Assembly: GCA_016758965.1 (NCBI GenBank) | Contig: JAEPRB010000165.1 | Coordinates: forward strand, 1-64,000 | Direction: 5' to 3' | From: Circinella minor | Taxonomy: Eukaryota > Mucoromycota > Mucoromycetes > Mucorales > Lichtheimiaceae | DNA length: 64,000 nt | Shown here: positions 50,529 through 63,898 of the stretch, in pieces | Position numbering within the stretch: the stretch's first letter is position 1 | Layout: each line of letters begins with the position of its first letter | Position numbers and translations under genes: made by a program | Notes under the pieces: model-generated | The model's database searches: none | What the model was told of the DNA's origin: nothing | The model's input: the letters and a program-made list of their open reading frames with translations, nothing else

Positions 50529-53442
50529 AGTCTTACCATAGACATATTCAAGAAAATATCTATTCTTAAATATTCGTCTTTCTTGCATACGTTGAATAAT
50601 CTTATGCCAAAAATTGGTCCGTGCACTCCAATAAGGCCATCCATATTGCATGAGAACAATCATATTTCCAGCTTTTTCATCCCATCGCATAGCAGAATCA
50701 ATGGATGCCATACCACCTCGTTGTTCAGATTCACCATCTAAACTAACAATTAAATGTTTGATACAACGTACAACTAAACCTTCTTGAGTGACTCGCATCA
50801 TACCAAATTCATGTCCATTGAATACTGTAGCAACAGTACGACAATCAATTTCATCAGCTATAAAATCCCTTTCATTTAAACCTGCTGGTATAGGAAATAC
50901 AGAAAGAATAATAGCAATTTCAAGTGTAGATTGCTATATATAGTAATATATGGATATATGGATATATCAATTTTTTTTTCTTTTTTTATAAAAATGTATC
51001 CAAATAATAATAATGAAACTATATTTTACCTGAATACTTCCAACAAGTAAATAAATTACACCAATATTATATAATACTCGAAAAGCAAACATGAATGGTA
51101 TATCATATTCAGGTGCTTTATTTCCTTCTCCTTTTTCTTGTCTTCTTTGAATTTCTATACGATCACAAATATTTTGAGATAATTTAAGTGCCTTGGCAAG
51201 ATTACCAGGTACAGATGGCTAATAATTATTTTTAGTTAGTTTTTATATTGACATTTTATGTATATATATAAATATATATATATAACTTACTGAAGATAAA
51301 GCTAAATCACTTCGTACTAATAATACAGCATTACAAACATCAAATGGAAGATTATATGCATCAATCACTCGACATAATTCTATTTATATTAAAAAAAAAA
51401 AGTTATTAAAATATATTTCTGATTATCTTATTCAATTATATATTACCTTGTTCCCAACCACCAAATACATTATTCCAATTAGTTTTTGGTGATGTTATAG
51501 AGGCCCATTGCCATAAATCTACCAAATGTCGCATACAATCTCCTGCTTTACTCAAGATTTGTAATGCATCATCTACACCTCGCATACAATAAGCATTTAA
51601 TCCTTCTCCACGATCAGGTATATTATCCAATTTAAGTTTTTTGGTATGTCGTAATGGTTCAACAAGTCGTGTTAATTTCATAGAACTATTATTATCATTA
51701 TTGTTATCTCCATTGGTGGTATCATTCCCAGGTGCATTTCTTTTTCTTGATCCTTGTAATTGTTCGTCGCTAATAATAGATGATGATTTATCTGATTTTT
51801 GTTGTTGTTTATCACGTATAGAGGATGATGATGTAGATGATGATGAAGGTGAAGAAGGTGGACGTATATTATTGTTATTATTACTTGTAGTAGTAGTAGT
51901 AGTATTGTGATTTGGAAAATCAGGTCGAATAGCACAAATTGGAATTAAACAAGATTTTTCTTGATGAGGATCATCTACAACACATACAGCTCGATAATAT
52001 TCATATCCAAATTGAACAAATTGTGCTGATGCAGCCATAAATTCACACATAAAAGTAACTAATACATGTAAATCTTCTGGTTGTTCACCATTATCTGAAT
52101 TATCTTTTGATTGATCATCTAAATCCAAACGAACATTATTACGTTGTTCTTTCATATATTGAAATCGATTTGTGTGAGATAAAAAATCCAATCGACCTAA
52201 ACCAGTGTAACTAAAAGAAGTAAAAAAAAAATGGGAAAGGGGGAAAAAAAGATTCAGTTTTCTTTCCGCTTTTTTTTTTTTTTTTTTTTTTTTTGCAATA
52301 ATAGTTTTTTTTTTTTTACCCGCAACAATCCAGCATAGCACAAGTAAACTTGACTAATTCACCCCAATTATGTTGTTTAATATAATAACGTTGACCAATA
52401 AGCATATATTGTTCAAATAAATTATATGAAATAACAATATAATGTTTACTATCAGTTGATTTTACAGTAGATGGTTTATCTCTTTTTGTAAGTAATATAC
52501 GTTGTTTCCATAACCGTTGTAAAAGTTCAGTCACTAAATAAATCAATAAATATATTAGAAAAAGAAAGAGTAGTAAAAGGATGATATATACACAACAAAC
52601 ACACAAAAATAAGAAATGTTATATAATTATTTACCAAGTACTTTAATACATTTCTCACTATGTTGAATTTCAATTGTTTCCATAGATCTTGCATAATGTG
52701 TCAATAAATCAATGGCTCGAATCTACAATATAAAAAGTATTAATAACTTGATATATATAATAAGAAAATCACTAATACTTTACAAGGTATTTATATGCAT
52801 GACGTGGATAAGCTTGAATATAATCAAATAATACTTGAAATGCTCGAAGACTATCTATTTCTTCCAAATATGCTAAATAATAACATTTGATTAATATTTC
52901 TTTTTATAATTATTATCATTATTTTTTTTTTACCTGTAGCATTTTCAACAATGGTTGATTGAATTAAAGCTGGTAATGATGCAAAAAATTCTATATATAT
53001 ATATATATATATAAAAGTAAATATATATATAATTTTTGTTCCCTTTCTTCTTCTTCTTCTTCTTCTTCCTCATTATCACTTACTACTCATATCTGAATCT
53101 CTTCCTGGATCAATATGATCTGCAAGTTCTACTAAATATTTTTGAAAGATTTCATTTTGTGCACTATTCGTTTGTCTATATCAAAAAAGGTTTATTTCAT
53201 ATGTTAAATAATATGTCAATATAATCATACATATAAATACAAAACTTACAACATGATAAAACTTTGTATTGCTTTTTCAGCATTTCCTTCTTTAACACTC
53301 TGATTATGATTATTAAACTATATAGATTGTAAGAAGGATAGGGGTGTTTGATTATTTGGATATCTTTATATATTATGAAAAGATTGAAAACAAAACGTAT
53401 AGTTTACCTCGGTTTCAAATTGATAAGCATATTCGTCTGAAC

Positions 53443-53483
<41 letters not shown>

Positions 53484-53668
53484 TCTTTATTGTTATTGTC
53501 ATTAATACGATTATCGTTTAAAGATTCATGATTAGAAGAACTCGTTTTATTTGGTGTTGACGGTGAAGAAGAAGAAGAAGAAGGTTTAAAATTTGTTTCT
53601 GTTGATGGTATTGTATCTTGTTGTATAATTCTAGAGTGTTCTCCAATATTATCAGGAGGTTGTGACAT
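49607..53668 (-). CDS. Integrator complex subunit 10-like protein
   Basis: Twelve exons join in frame: 53668-53408, 53317-53250, 53175-53084, 52990-52934, 52872-52784, 52722-52635, 52533-52320, 52210-51447, 51379-51291, 51218-51030, 50933-50537 and 50439-49607, giving 1046 residues. Helical repeat-like text dominates (AYLEEIDSLRAFQVLFDYIQ, RAIDLLTHYARSME, LAKALKLSQNICDRIE). The C-terminal region resembles INTS10: an ATVFNGHEFGMMRV and VLMQYGWPYWS block, then RYFLEYVYG, PEILQTVQSLHESDTVTLDI and, after a Ser/Asn-rich insert, VTRCLEYRLRR and RHVLQKFLKNMIL. Metazoan INTS10 is about 700 residues; the excess here is low-complexity inserts (51700-51900, 49850-50330). Integrator attenuates RNA polymerase II and processes small RNAs in the nucleus. 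The assignment rests on remembered motif order only. Confidence 0.55.
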
Positions 53669-54135
53669 TGTTCTATGTAAAGTAGTTTTAATGTTATTTT
53701 GTTTTGTTGTTGGTAAAAACAATAATATGCAGTAAGAATATAAGGGAAAAAAAAAAAAGGGAAATTTACAAGAAAAAGAAAAAAAAACAAAGAGAAAACA
53801 AAAACGTTAAATCTTGAATGGATTGTATAATTATGTCGATTGAAGAAAAACTATTGGCGATGAAAGATTGAGACTCCAAAAAGAAAAAGAAAAATGTGTG
53901 TTTGTGTGTGCGTAAAAAAAAAAAGATAGAGAGAGAGAAAAAGTAGAGGACTTTTTTTTTTTTTTTTTTTTGTAGTATTACTTAATAATTCTCTCTCTTG
54001 TGGGGTTAATACAATACTTTTTTTTTAAAACGCAGCTTTAGTAGTGAACATATTCCTCTCCCCCACACACTTCTACCCACACCAAGCACACAGATCCATT
54101 CAGGATTAAATATAAAATACAATAAATGAGTTCCC

Positions 54136-54171
<36 letters not shown>

Positions 54172-54939
54172 TCTGTCTATCTATACTGATTAAATTATAA
54201 GTACAAAAATTTCAAAAAAAAAAAAAAAAAAAAAAGGTCCGCGGGAGAGGGAAAGATTTGGGGGCTTTCCCTTTTTTTTTCTTTTATATTAGGTAATCAA
54301 TTGAATAATAAAGTAGCTTACGAAACGGGTCCAGCACTGATTTTTAGCGTTCCCGTTTCCTTTTTATTTTTTTTTTCCAAACCTTTTTTTTTTTGGACTC
54401 TTTTCTTATAAATACTATTATTATTAATATTTAGTTTAATTTATTTATTATATTAATACGTATTATTATCATTACATTGATTTGAAGAGAGATAAAAAAA
54501 ATTGATTATAGGTTGTACAAGATGTTATATACTGATGGATCTTCTCTTTCTCCCCCTTGATGAATAATACAATCATTTTGTGTGATAATTTATTTTCTTC
54601 TAGGTACGTACGTATATTTATATATGGGGTAATAATATAATTAGATACGTAAGTTGTCGTAATACTTGTTTTTTTTTGTTAGTTACACCTTGTCTTTCCA
54701 TAATAACGTTTTGATTATCTAATTTTTATATTATATAAAGTTCTAGCACATATATATACTCCTCCTTATCCCCCCGTCCTTTTTTCCTAGTTCTTTTATT
54801 AACTTGATAAATCTTATCTTTATTTGGTTTAGTCATTTATTCTCTCCTCCTCCCCCCCAACAAAACAACAAGCAAATTAAGATTAAAATATATCTCATGA
54901 ATCTATATATATATATATATATATTGTTGGAAATAAAAT
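53669..54939. other. Intergenic region between two minus-strand genes
   Basis: INTS10-like promoter on the left and MBIP-like 3' end on the right. Holds GA and TCTC tracts (53927-53940, 54140-54167), long A and T runs and a TA tract at 54904-54924. No gene supported. Confidence 0.5.
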
Positions 54940-56217
54940 TTATAAAGTAGGTGAAGTAGATGAAGATGAAGATGATATGGAATGAATATTATTAATTATA
55001 GGTGATGATGATGAAGAAGGTGATGATGATTCTACTATTGCTTGTTGTTGTCTTTTTCGATTTAATTGTTCTAATACAGCTCTTGTTAATGATGAATTAG
55101 CTCGACCTGTTGTTTTCATATGTGGATGTCCTGGAATAGTAGGTGGTGGTTGTGGTACTTGCTGTGTTGTAATATATTCTCCTTTTGTTCCATCGGGTCT
55201 CATAATATAAGTAATAGGTGGTGCCGGAGGAAATTTACGATTGGGTTGTTGAAAATGAATTGCTGCCCATTTAGGATGTTCACGTTCAATATCCATTAAT
55301 ACATTTTCTAATATTTTTATTCTTTCATGTAATGAAAAAGGTGGTATAGCTTGATTATCAAATGAAACATTTAAATGTTGTTCAATATTTTGTATTCTTT
55401 CATCAAGAATATTTTCTGTTGTTGATATTTTTTCATTATTATTATTATTATTATTATTATTGGTTGATGTTGATATTAATGATCTTGCTAAAGGTCCATC
55501 TTCATTATTAACAATATCAAATTTCATTTGAATATTTCGATTAATTTCTCTTGCATCAGCACGAGCACATGTAACATCTGAACTTGTTGGATCAACACGA
55601 TTAAGAAATTCAGTTCGATTACTTTCATCCACTTCAGTTTGTTTTGCTTGAATAAATGTTTGTATTCGTTGTTGTATTTCATTATTTGTAGCTCGAATTT
55701 GTACTTTTTCACTATCCATACTTTGAACACGTTCTTGTTCTTCTTTTTCTTTTTCTTCTTCTTCTTCTGGTCTTTTTCGTTTTTTATTATTATATAATAA
55801 CTTGGAAATGATAGTATTATTATTTGTTTCATTTGACAATCGTTGTTTTTCTTCTTCTTCTTTTTGTTGTTGTTGTTGTTGTTCTTGTTGATCATTCAAG
55901 TCATTATTATTATTATTACTTTTCTGTAATTGATGTTGTTGTTTTGATTCTTGTTCTTCTTTGGCTTGAACATGTTGTTCAAGTGATTGAAGTAATCGTT
56001 CAACTAACTTTTCAAGTTCTATTGGTAATCGTTCAAGATAATGACGTGATAATACTATAAGTTCAGTATTAAAACATTGACTTGTTTCTGTCAAACCAAT
56101 ACCATTAAAGAATTCACTTAATTCATTTTGCCATGAAATAACATGGTTAGGTTTTGTATTAATTATTGGTTCTGTTTGTTGTTGTTGTTGTTGTGATAAT
56201 GGAGGTGGAGTTGTCAT
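54940..56217 (-). CDS. MBIP-like protein (ATAC acetyltransferase complex subunit)
   Basis: Single exon, 425 residues. The N-terminal part holds WQNELSEFFNGIGLTETSQC and a helical HYLERLPIELEKLVERLL, then Gln/Asn/Glu-rich low complexity. The centre matches MAP3K12-binding inhibitory protein 1: IQQRIQTFIQAKQTEVDESN, then FLNRVDP and TCARADAREINRN, with the invariant-looking CAR-DA core, followed by LDERIQNIEQHLNV and SLHERIKILENVLMDIEREH, the predicted coiled coils. In animals MBIP is a structural subunit of the ATAC histone acetyltransferase. Lack of introns contrasts with nearly every neighbour. The C-terminus is Ser-rich. It lies just upstream of the INTS10-like gene on the same strand, 1.27 kb apart, with separate promoters. 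Confidence 0.7.
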   Translation of the reverse strand: MTTPPPLSQQQQQQTEPIINTKPNHVISWQNELSEFFNGIGLTETSQCFNTELIVLSRHYLERLPIELEKLVERLLQSLEQHVQAKEEQESKQQHQLQKSNNNNNDLNDQQEQQQQQQKEEEEKQRLSNETNNNTIISKLLYNNKKRKRPEEEEEKEKEEQERVQSMDSEKVQIRATNNEIQQRIQTFIQAKQTEVDESNRTEFLNRVDPTSSDVTCARADAREINRNIQMKFDIVNNEDGPLARSLISTSTNNNNNNNNNEKISTTENILDERIQNIEQHLNVSFDNQAIPPFSLHERIKILENVLMDIEREHPKWAAIHFQQPNRKFPPAPPITYIMRPDGTKGEYITTQQVPQPPPTIPGHPHMKTTGRANSSLTRAVLEQLNRKRQQQAIVESSSPSSSSSPIINNIHSISSSSSSTSPTL

Positions 56218-58084
56218 TAAGGTATAATTTTTATGTAAAAAGAAAAGAATTTTCTGATATATATGATCCCACCCTCCACTTCTTAGTTGTAAACTAGCAA
56301 CTTCTGTCTCAGAAACATATTATTTTTACTACGGGGATTATACTGATTGTCCTCCGCCCCCTCCAAATAATAATAAGATGGATGATAAGAATAACTATTT
56401 CTTTTATTAACTCATTTTTACTATGGATAAACTTATAATAATATAAATTTGATATAGTTACAATAATAAACCCCCAACAATATCAAACCAGTAAGCATGT
56501 TGTAAATCCATGAATACATGAAGTAACGTGGCCAAGAAAAAAGAAAAAAAGCTTTTTAGTCATTCCTTTGATATGCTTATTGACTCCTCGTGTTCTCGTA
56601 ATTAAGCCAATATGTAGAATACTGTGTTGTGATGGTCTCTTTTGCTTGGGCTTAATATTTTTAATGTGGTATAAAAACTATTGATATCATTGACACGTTT
56701 GTGATATGCAATTTAAACATACTTATGTATCATTTATTAGAATATGATGGATCTATAATAGTTTGTTTTGTTTTTTGGACAAAGGAGAAACTTCTTTATT
56801 TGTCTTTTTAACACTGTTTTCTTTTTCGTTGCTCCTAATTTTCACGATTTGAAATATCTCCATAACAACAAGAAAACGTTATAACTTGTTTTTGGTTTCC
56901 CAGGGAACAAATTTTTGCTAGAAAATATATGAAAGTTTGTTGTTTTTATTTGAACATGGATCCAATCCTTTTTTTTTTTTGCAGTGTATAGAGAATAAAA
57001 GTCTTGTTATAATTAAGAATATAGAGTAGATGACTTATCTATAAAATAATGTAATTCTAGTTGAGGAGGGGGGGGAAGATAAAATGAGATAGAATTATGT
57101 ATAGGTGCAAATGCACATTGAGGTCATTATTTGTTACACCTCAACAACTTTTTTTTTTGCTAAATAAAACTAGCTCATATCTTGTCACTGACAACAACAA
57201 GCTAATATCATATATTAAGTAAATCATAATTAGTAACGAAAAATAATGTGTCACAAGGAAACGTTCAGAATAAAAAGTTCTTCAAACTTTTTGTTATATT
57301 TTATTGATTTCAGATCGAAAAAAAACCCTTCTTTTTTTTTCTAAAAAAAAAAAAAGAACATTGTTGTAAAAATAAATATAAAAATACATACTAAAATGAT
57401 CTCATTATTTGAAGAAATAACTATATTAGGTAAAACGACAAACCCCCTTAATTTCCTTACTTGTCTAGATTTTAAAAGATGAGGTCTATTTTATGATATA
57501 ATAGTCATGTATTGAAATATATTTATATATATATATGTACAGAAGGAGGGGGGAGGAGTAAAAAAAAAAGGAGGTGAAGTGTTTCCCAAATAAATAAATA
57601 TGTAGGCCCTGTAAAATAAAAAAAGAGTAAAACCTTAGAATATATATTATCAAAATGAGAGCTTCAAACAATAAGATCTGTTTAATGTTTTAAACCTTTA
57701 AATAAAGTTTGATGCATTAGTCGCACAGGCATTCTCGTTGTTGTTATTGTCATTATTTGTTGTTGTTGATATTCGTACTTCAAAAAAATTACATATTTAC
57801 TTGATGATATTGACGACATTAATAAAAAAAAAGTATTTATATAGTTAATGAATAAAAAGAAAAATACTAAATTTATTTATTGGACGTATAGAAAAAAAAA
57901 GCAAAAAAAAAAAAAGTATTTGTTGTATGAATACAGAAAGAAAGAAAGTATACAGAAGTTGTTATTTTGATTGATTGGGAATATATAATCGTCATAGGTA
58001 ATAAAAGAACAAGAAAAAAAAAATAGAAGCGATTATTGGAGAAAGTACAACACACAAGAGAATAGAAATTTAAATAATAATAAT
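56218..58084. other. Intergenic region
   Basis: MBIP-like promoter on the left and 3' side of the small secreted-peptide gene on the right. No supported exon. A T-then-A run pair lies at 57331-57353. Confidence 0.5.
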
Positions 58085-58270
58085 TTATGGATGACCACCA
58101 CCACAATAAGGTGAACGACTTCCTGCTGCAACGATACAATCCACTTTTTGAAATCCTATAGGCATAGGTGCTGCTTCAGTTCCAGTGATTATCATCATTG
58201 AAAATAAAATACTGATAAGAACAATGAATAAAGAAGTTGTTGTTGTTTGATATCCGTTTGTCAATTGCAT
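58085..58270 (-). CDS. Small secreted peptide precursor, 61 aa
   Basis: Single-exon frame starting at ATG 58270. The N-terminal SLFIVLISILFSMMIITG is a strong hydrophobic signal core, followed by TEAA, a plausible signal-peptidase site. The mature part would be about 27 residues, beginning near APMPIGF, with two Cys eleven residues apart and ending YCGGGHP, enough for a single disulfide loop. No homologue is recognised. Candidates include a small effector-like or wall-associated peptide; a pheromone precursor is unlikely because there is no CaaX end or repeat. Translation is inferred from the signal peptide only. Confidence 0.5.
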   Translation of the reverse strand: MQLTNGYQTTTTSLFIVLISILFSMMIITGTEAAPMPIGFQKVDCIVAAGSRSPYCGGGHP

Positions 58271-60607
58271 TTTTAATAAAGGTGATTGATTATTGTTGTA
58301 CTTGTATGAATGAATTTATAAAAAAAAACGTAAAATGTTTTATTATGAAAATAATTGAAGAGGAATGAGAGAAAGTTGAATGCCGAATTTTGGGTCTACC
58401 AAAAAAAAAAAAAACCTTCCCTTTTTATATTTCCATCCAACCCTTTTGTCCTTCCCCCTCTTCTTCCCACCCCCTTCTTTTTTGCTCTCTCTCATATATC
58501 TCCCAAAAAAAGAATTATGTTTACCTCCTTAAATTTTTTATTTTTACACTGTACCTAATACAGTGGTACTTCAATAACTGGTAAAATAATTCTTTTTTTT
58601 TAGCATGTCAAAGCGCCTTTTTCTATTTGTACATTTTTCAAGTCAGGTTTTTTTTTGACTTCTTGTTATCAAATGCCAAGGAATTATTTTTTTACTACTG
58701 CTGTCGTAAATCACTTGATATTATTTTTATTACTACTTTGAAGATCATATACATTGATTATTCTTATTATGTCAATTGATAGTTCTGGTTAAAGAATGTT
58801 AATCAGTTTACTATAACAAACAAACAAACATATACTAATTCAAATATAGTTAGTTCTTTTTTTATATTGACGACTGTTTATAGTAATGAATGTGCTTTAG
58901 TAAATAGTAACAAAGAAATTTCGAGTTTTTCTTTGTTCCTTTCTTCTCATTTCAATTTTATGTTGCATGTATACTTTTTTTTAGAAACCAAATCCCCCCC
59001 CCTTAATTTAATATTATATACGTAACTTTGTAATACAAAATAATAATTTCTTTGTGAATGAACAATAATACGTATTATCGATCATCTTTTCTTTTTCTTT
59101 TTTTACGTAGTTATTGACAATAAATTTTTTCAGTATGTGTTATATATATTTTAAATTTCGTAAAAGAAATTACTGTATCATGAATATAAATGACTAAAGA
59201 AACAAAAGTTAATCTAGAATTCAATTCGTATTGAGTTTTTTTTTTTTTATGAAATGCATCTTTGTTTATTCTTTCTATTTTAAGTAAGGATTAACAACCT
59301 GCATTTACGCAAGTTTTTTTTTTGCCACATGGCATTATTCTTCTCTCTCTTTTTTTTTCGGTGATACCATAAATATATCATTGTTGTAAATGGATTGATC
59401 ATTCACTTCCTATTATTCCATTAGAATCTCACTTACTATCCTAATACTCAGACATTTATAATGTTCGAAAGGTTCAGTTAATTAAAGTGAGAACTTATAT
59501 TGATATTTTATATAATACATATTCAACAATCTGCAAAAAAAAAACACCCAAAGAAATGATCAACATAAATTTAATTAGGAGAAGACAACAAAGAATCAAA
59601 TATTATTATAATTATCAGCATGAAATGGCCACGAGCTAATATATTCTATTATTTTGTCAATTCCATCTTCAGGGAGAGAAGGTTATTCTTTTAGATTTCT
59701 TTATTATATCAGTAGAAGCATATGGACTTTAAAATAAACTTTTATGGACATGTGTTGATAATGCGTTTTTTTTTCAAGTCTGACATTGGTAACACCATGA
59801 AGAAACAAAATAAAGTTTCAATCTTATGATAAAACAAAAATATACGAACAAAGAATTTCAAAAATATTGATTACGTATATAGCGTAAATTCATCATTTTT
59901 ATCATTGCCTATTTCCCGCAAAGAAGTTATATATATAAATATATTTAATGGTTTTAGCTGTTGTTAATAATAATAAGATTAAATTTCCATACGTACTACA
60001 TGCGACATTCATAATAGGCATAATACACTTACGTATATATTTATAAATACTTCCGTAAAAAGAAGAAAAAAAGGTTGTTACTATTTATCCTGTTCCCAGA
60101 ATATAAGAAAAGTCCATGAATGAGATTGAAAATAGAATATATGAACCAAAACTATGATAAGAACAAAAGAAATAAAGAACCAATCAAGAGAAGAAGGCAA
60201 GAGAGTTTACGTACAAGGCCTACTTTTACGAGGTCTAGGCTTTTTTTTTTGGTTCTTCTTAAACTATTAGCACGACTATATAGTTTTACAACAACAAGAT
60301 AGTTTTATCTCATCATTCTATATAATATAACTGTATAGTGTTACGTATCCTCGAGTAAAAAAAAAGACTATTTTATTGATAATAAGTATCAAAATAAACA
60401 ACTCTTCTTTTATAGTTATATAAGAGCTATGATGATTGATGCCAAAATGATTTTCAAATACGCTTTAACAACAATATAATGTTTATGCACAGTTTTCAGT
60501 CTAATAATCAAATTTATCTTGATTATATATGTATGCATGAAAAACGGTCAGTGAGCGGTTCGTCAAAAAAAAAAAATCCCCTACAGCAAGTATAACCTTT
60601 TTCTTTT
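58271..60607. other. Divergent intergenic region
   Basis: Lies between the minus-strand secreted-peptide gene and the plus-strand phosphatase gene. AT-rich with scattered TACGTA. The open frame at 60120-60302 has no supporting signal. Nothing else seen. Confidence 0.5.
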
Positions 60608-63600
60608 ATGCGATCAAAAACAAAAAGTACCACCATATTCAGTCGTCGCCGTGACGACTATTTGTTGTCACTAAGGTTACTATTATTATTATCGTTACTA
60701 TCTACAACAGTAACATGTTATGTAACCGATTTGAAACTTGCCATTTGCGACAATAAACAATTTGCATGTCCACATAATCCAGGTTATCAACGTATACCTA
60801 TTGATCTCAATGTGGGTACCTCATTACCAAAATCCGTTTATCTTGATTTAAAAGATGATCCAACTTCTGACCCTATTACCGATATTAAAATTGTAAAACA
60901 ATCGGATGAACAACAAGCACTATTTGATAATACTAAATCTTGGACACGGCTCGATGGAAACCTAAATGAGGGAGGAACCGACGATACCAATTTAACCTTA
61001 TATTATACCAAAGATCTTGAAATAAGTAAAAATCCTATTACATCGATTATAGTCAAAACAGGTTCTCATCCTGTTGTTTCACCGGATTATGTACGTATAC
61101 CGATAAATTTAAATCAAGGTGTTGGTGGTGAATCTATTTATATGTTTCATAGTCAAGCAGGAAGTAAAGGTAAAAAAAAAATACAATTTTTTTTTGGGGA
61201 GGGGGGATTATGCAAAAACAAAAAAAAAATTAATTTCCTATTGTTTAATTATTCATAATAAAATAGATCCAATTACCGCTATAACTGCCAAAGGATGTTT
61301 AACAGATGATTGTTATATAGATGTAAGAAATTTGAGGGAAAAAAACAAGAGGAAGAAGAAGTAAAAAAAAACCAGTAAAAGATTGGTTAAAACTAATATT
61401 ATTTGGATATAGGGATGGAACAGGGTTGAAAAAGATGTCAATGAAGGAGTTATTATTGGGACACGAGTATATCTATTTTACCAACGTATTCGAGGTCAAC
61501 CACCTGTGACAGAGTAAATGACTTGAATATGATTTATAGCTATACACTTGAAAATATTGTTTGGGTTTTTTAAATTTAAAGTGTTCCTAATAATAATAAT
61601 AATATATACGTAGTGTTGTTGTTATTTTGAATGATCAAAGCACACCTGAAGGTTATCATAAGGTTGATGTCGATTTAAATCAACTTACTATACGTGGTGC
61701 TTCAATTCATCTTTGGTATCAAGTCAAAGAGAATCCTACAAACGAAGATTTAGAAAATTTTATTCAGGAACTTGCTATTGAATATGGACATCCTTCTATC
61801 ACTCCTTTTGGGTGGACCAGAATACCCGTTGATCTAAATAGTGACAAGGATGGAAAAAGTGATTTTGGTGAACCTACCTTTTTATTCTATCGTCGAGGTT
61901 ATCCAGGTTAGAAATGTTTATCAATTATTACCATTGTATATTATCTCAGTTTTTTTGGTGACACATAGTATCACTAACTAAAATATATTTTGGATATATA
62001 TTTTTATAATATTCCACATCAAAAAAATACATAATTGAAAAAAATAAATAGAGCTTCCATCAATACCACCACTTGGATTTAATGATAAAGGATCATTCAA
62101 AATACTTCAACTAGCCGATTTGCATTTTACCAATAAAGAAGGAAAATGCCGTGATATTCCCACCAGTAATGTACGATAAAAATAATCTTAAAAAATAATT
62201 ATATTTTCTTGCAAAGTTTGCAATTATATTCTCTAACTTCTATATTCCTATATATATTAGATGGAATGCCACGGAGATAATACAACTATTGAACAGATTG
62301 TACGTCTTTTGGATTTGGAAAAGCCTGATCTCGTTGTATTCTCCGGTGATAATATCAATGGAGAAGGTAAATTTAACTTTTTTTTAATGTTCTCTGTGAT
62401 ATATATGTTTTCTTTTCATCTTGTAGTGGAGAGATAAAGAAGGGATAAATTTTTTTTACGATTCATTTTTCTATTCTCCCTTTCCTTTATTGATTTGTAT
62501 GTATAGATGTTAGTGATGCTCGTGCTGCTACATTTAAATTTGCAGACCCTGTTATTCAAAGAAAAATACCATGGGTAAAGTGTATATTCATGATGCTTTT
62601 TTTGTCATATATTGCACCTTCTATTTATTTATTCTTGCCTGTAAACTCATGCCTCCTCTTTATTACAAGATAGGCTGCTGTTTTCGGTAACCATGATGAT
62701 GAGAATGATCTTTCTCGAGAAGAATTATTGACTACAATGTCCCAAATGCCATATTCATTAACGCAGCGAGGTCCTTTGCATGTCTCTGGAGTAGGAAATT
62801 ATTTGCTTAAAATACTATCTAATAGCACTCAGGAAGGGTATGTATCTATATAGATATAAAAGGTCATTATGGAAAAAAGTTTGTGATTGTACACATGTTC
62901 CTATGTACTAAACCATTATTTACATATGATATTCTACTCTTTCGGATGAATCTATAACTATTTTATTATGTATATCTGTTTTATTATGTATATCTGTTTT
63001 ATTATGTAGTGAACATTTGTTTACAATTTACTTTTTAGATTCAGGAGCTTATACAAACGATACCAAAAAGGAATACGACTTTATTAAGCAAGATCAACTT
63101 GACTGGTTACAAACAATGTCAACGTCATTTTCCAATAATAAGTATGGTACACAAAAACCTAATGCGATGGCTTTTTTCCATATTCCCATTTGGTTCGTAT
63201 TTCTCATTTAATAATTAATATAAAAAATTTACAGTTTTACGTATTTCAATTTTTTTAAAAAAAATTAGGAGAAAATCAGAGCTGGCCTAATATATATATA
63301 CAACGATGTATTAACTTGTGTAATAAATACAGGGAATATCATGAAGAACAAGGTGGGCCAAATCCAAGATTAGGTGATAAACGAGAATCCATAAGTAGTC
63401 CAAAAGAAGGAGCAGCCAAAGTTTTTGAAAGTTTTAAAGCAGGTATGTAAAAAATAAACAAGTAAAACAAGATGAAAGTTTTTCTTTTTATTAAAAACAT
63501 GAGTTTAATATATATATATATATATAAATTCAAAATGATTATTAGCTGGTGATATTAAAGTGACTGGATGGTACGTAAGAACAATCTTGTAATTTACATG

Positions 63601-63898
63601 TTATGTATTATTATATACATTTTATTGCTATTAATAGTTTTAAAATAACAATATCATAAATGTTTTATTCATATATAGTGGTCATGATCATGTTAATGAT
63701 TATTGCTTGGATCGAGACGGTATTTTTCTCTGCTATGGTGGTGGTTTAGGCCTAAATGGATATGGTGCAAGTCATCTTGGATGGCCACGTCGTGCTAGAA
63801 TATGGGAAGTTTCTGATTGGGGAGAAACTATACAAACATGGAAACGCTTACATGATGATTCATTGACAATGATTGATTTTCAAACCATATATCTTTGA
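60608..63898 (+). CDS. Dcr2-like secretory-pathway metallophosphatase
   Basis: Twelve exons join in frame: 60608-61169, 61267-61322, 61413-61513, 61614-61906, 62052-62170, 62261-62366, 62507-62574, 62674-62837, 63010-63192, 63333-63442, 63546-63570 and 63679-63898, giving 668 residues. An N-terminal hydrophobic anchor or signal (LSLRLLLLLSLLSTTVTCYV) is followed by about 300 residues with six spaced (I/L/V)-x-x-(D/N)-(L/V)-N repeats. The calcineurin-like phosphoesterase domain then shows its metal motifs in order: ADLHF (about 359), FSGDN, FGNHDD, the His of FFHIPIW, and GHDHVND (about 596). Yeast Dcr2 is a phosphoesterase of this class linked to dephosphorylation of Ire1 and START control. 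Anchor and repeats suggest a secretory or vacuolar location. All catalytic residues appear present. Confidence 0.85.

Noticed and set aside
60120..60302. Basic 60-codon frame upstream of the phosphatase gene
   Set aside because: No signal, motif or splice support; probably a chance frame in the promoter region.
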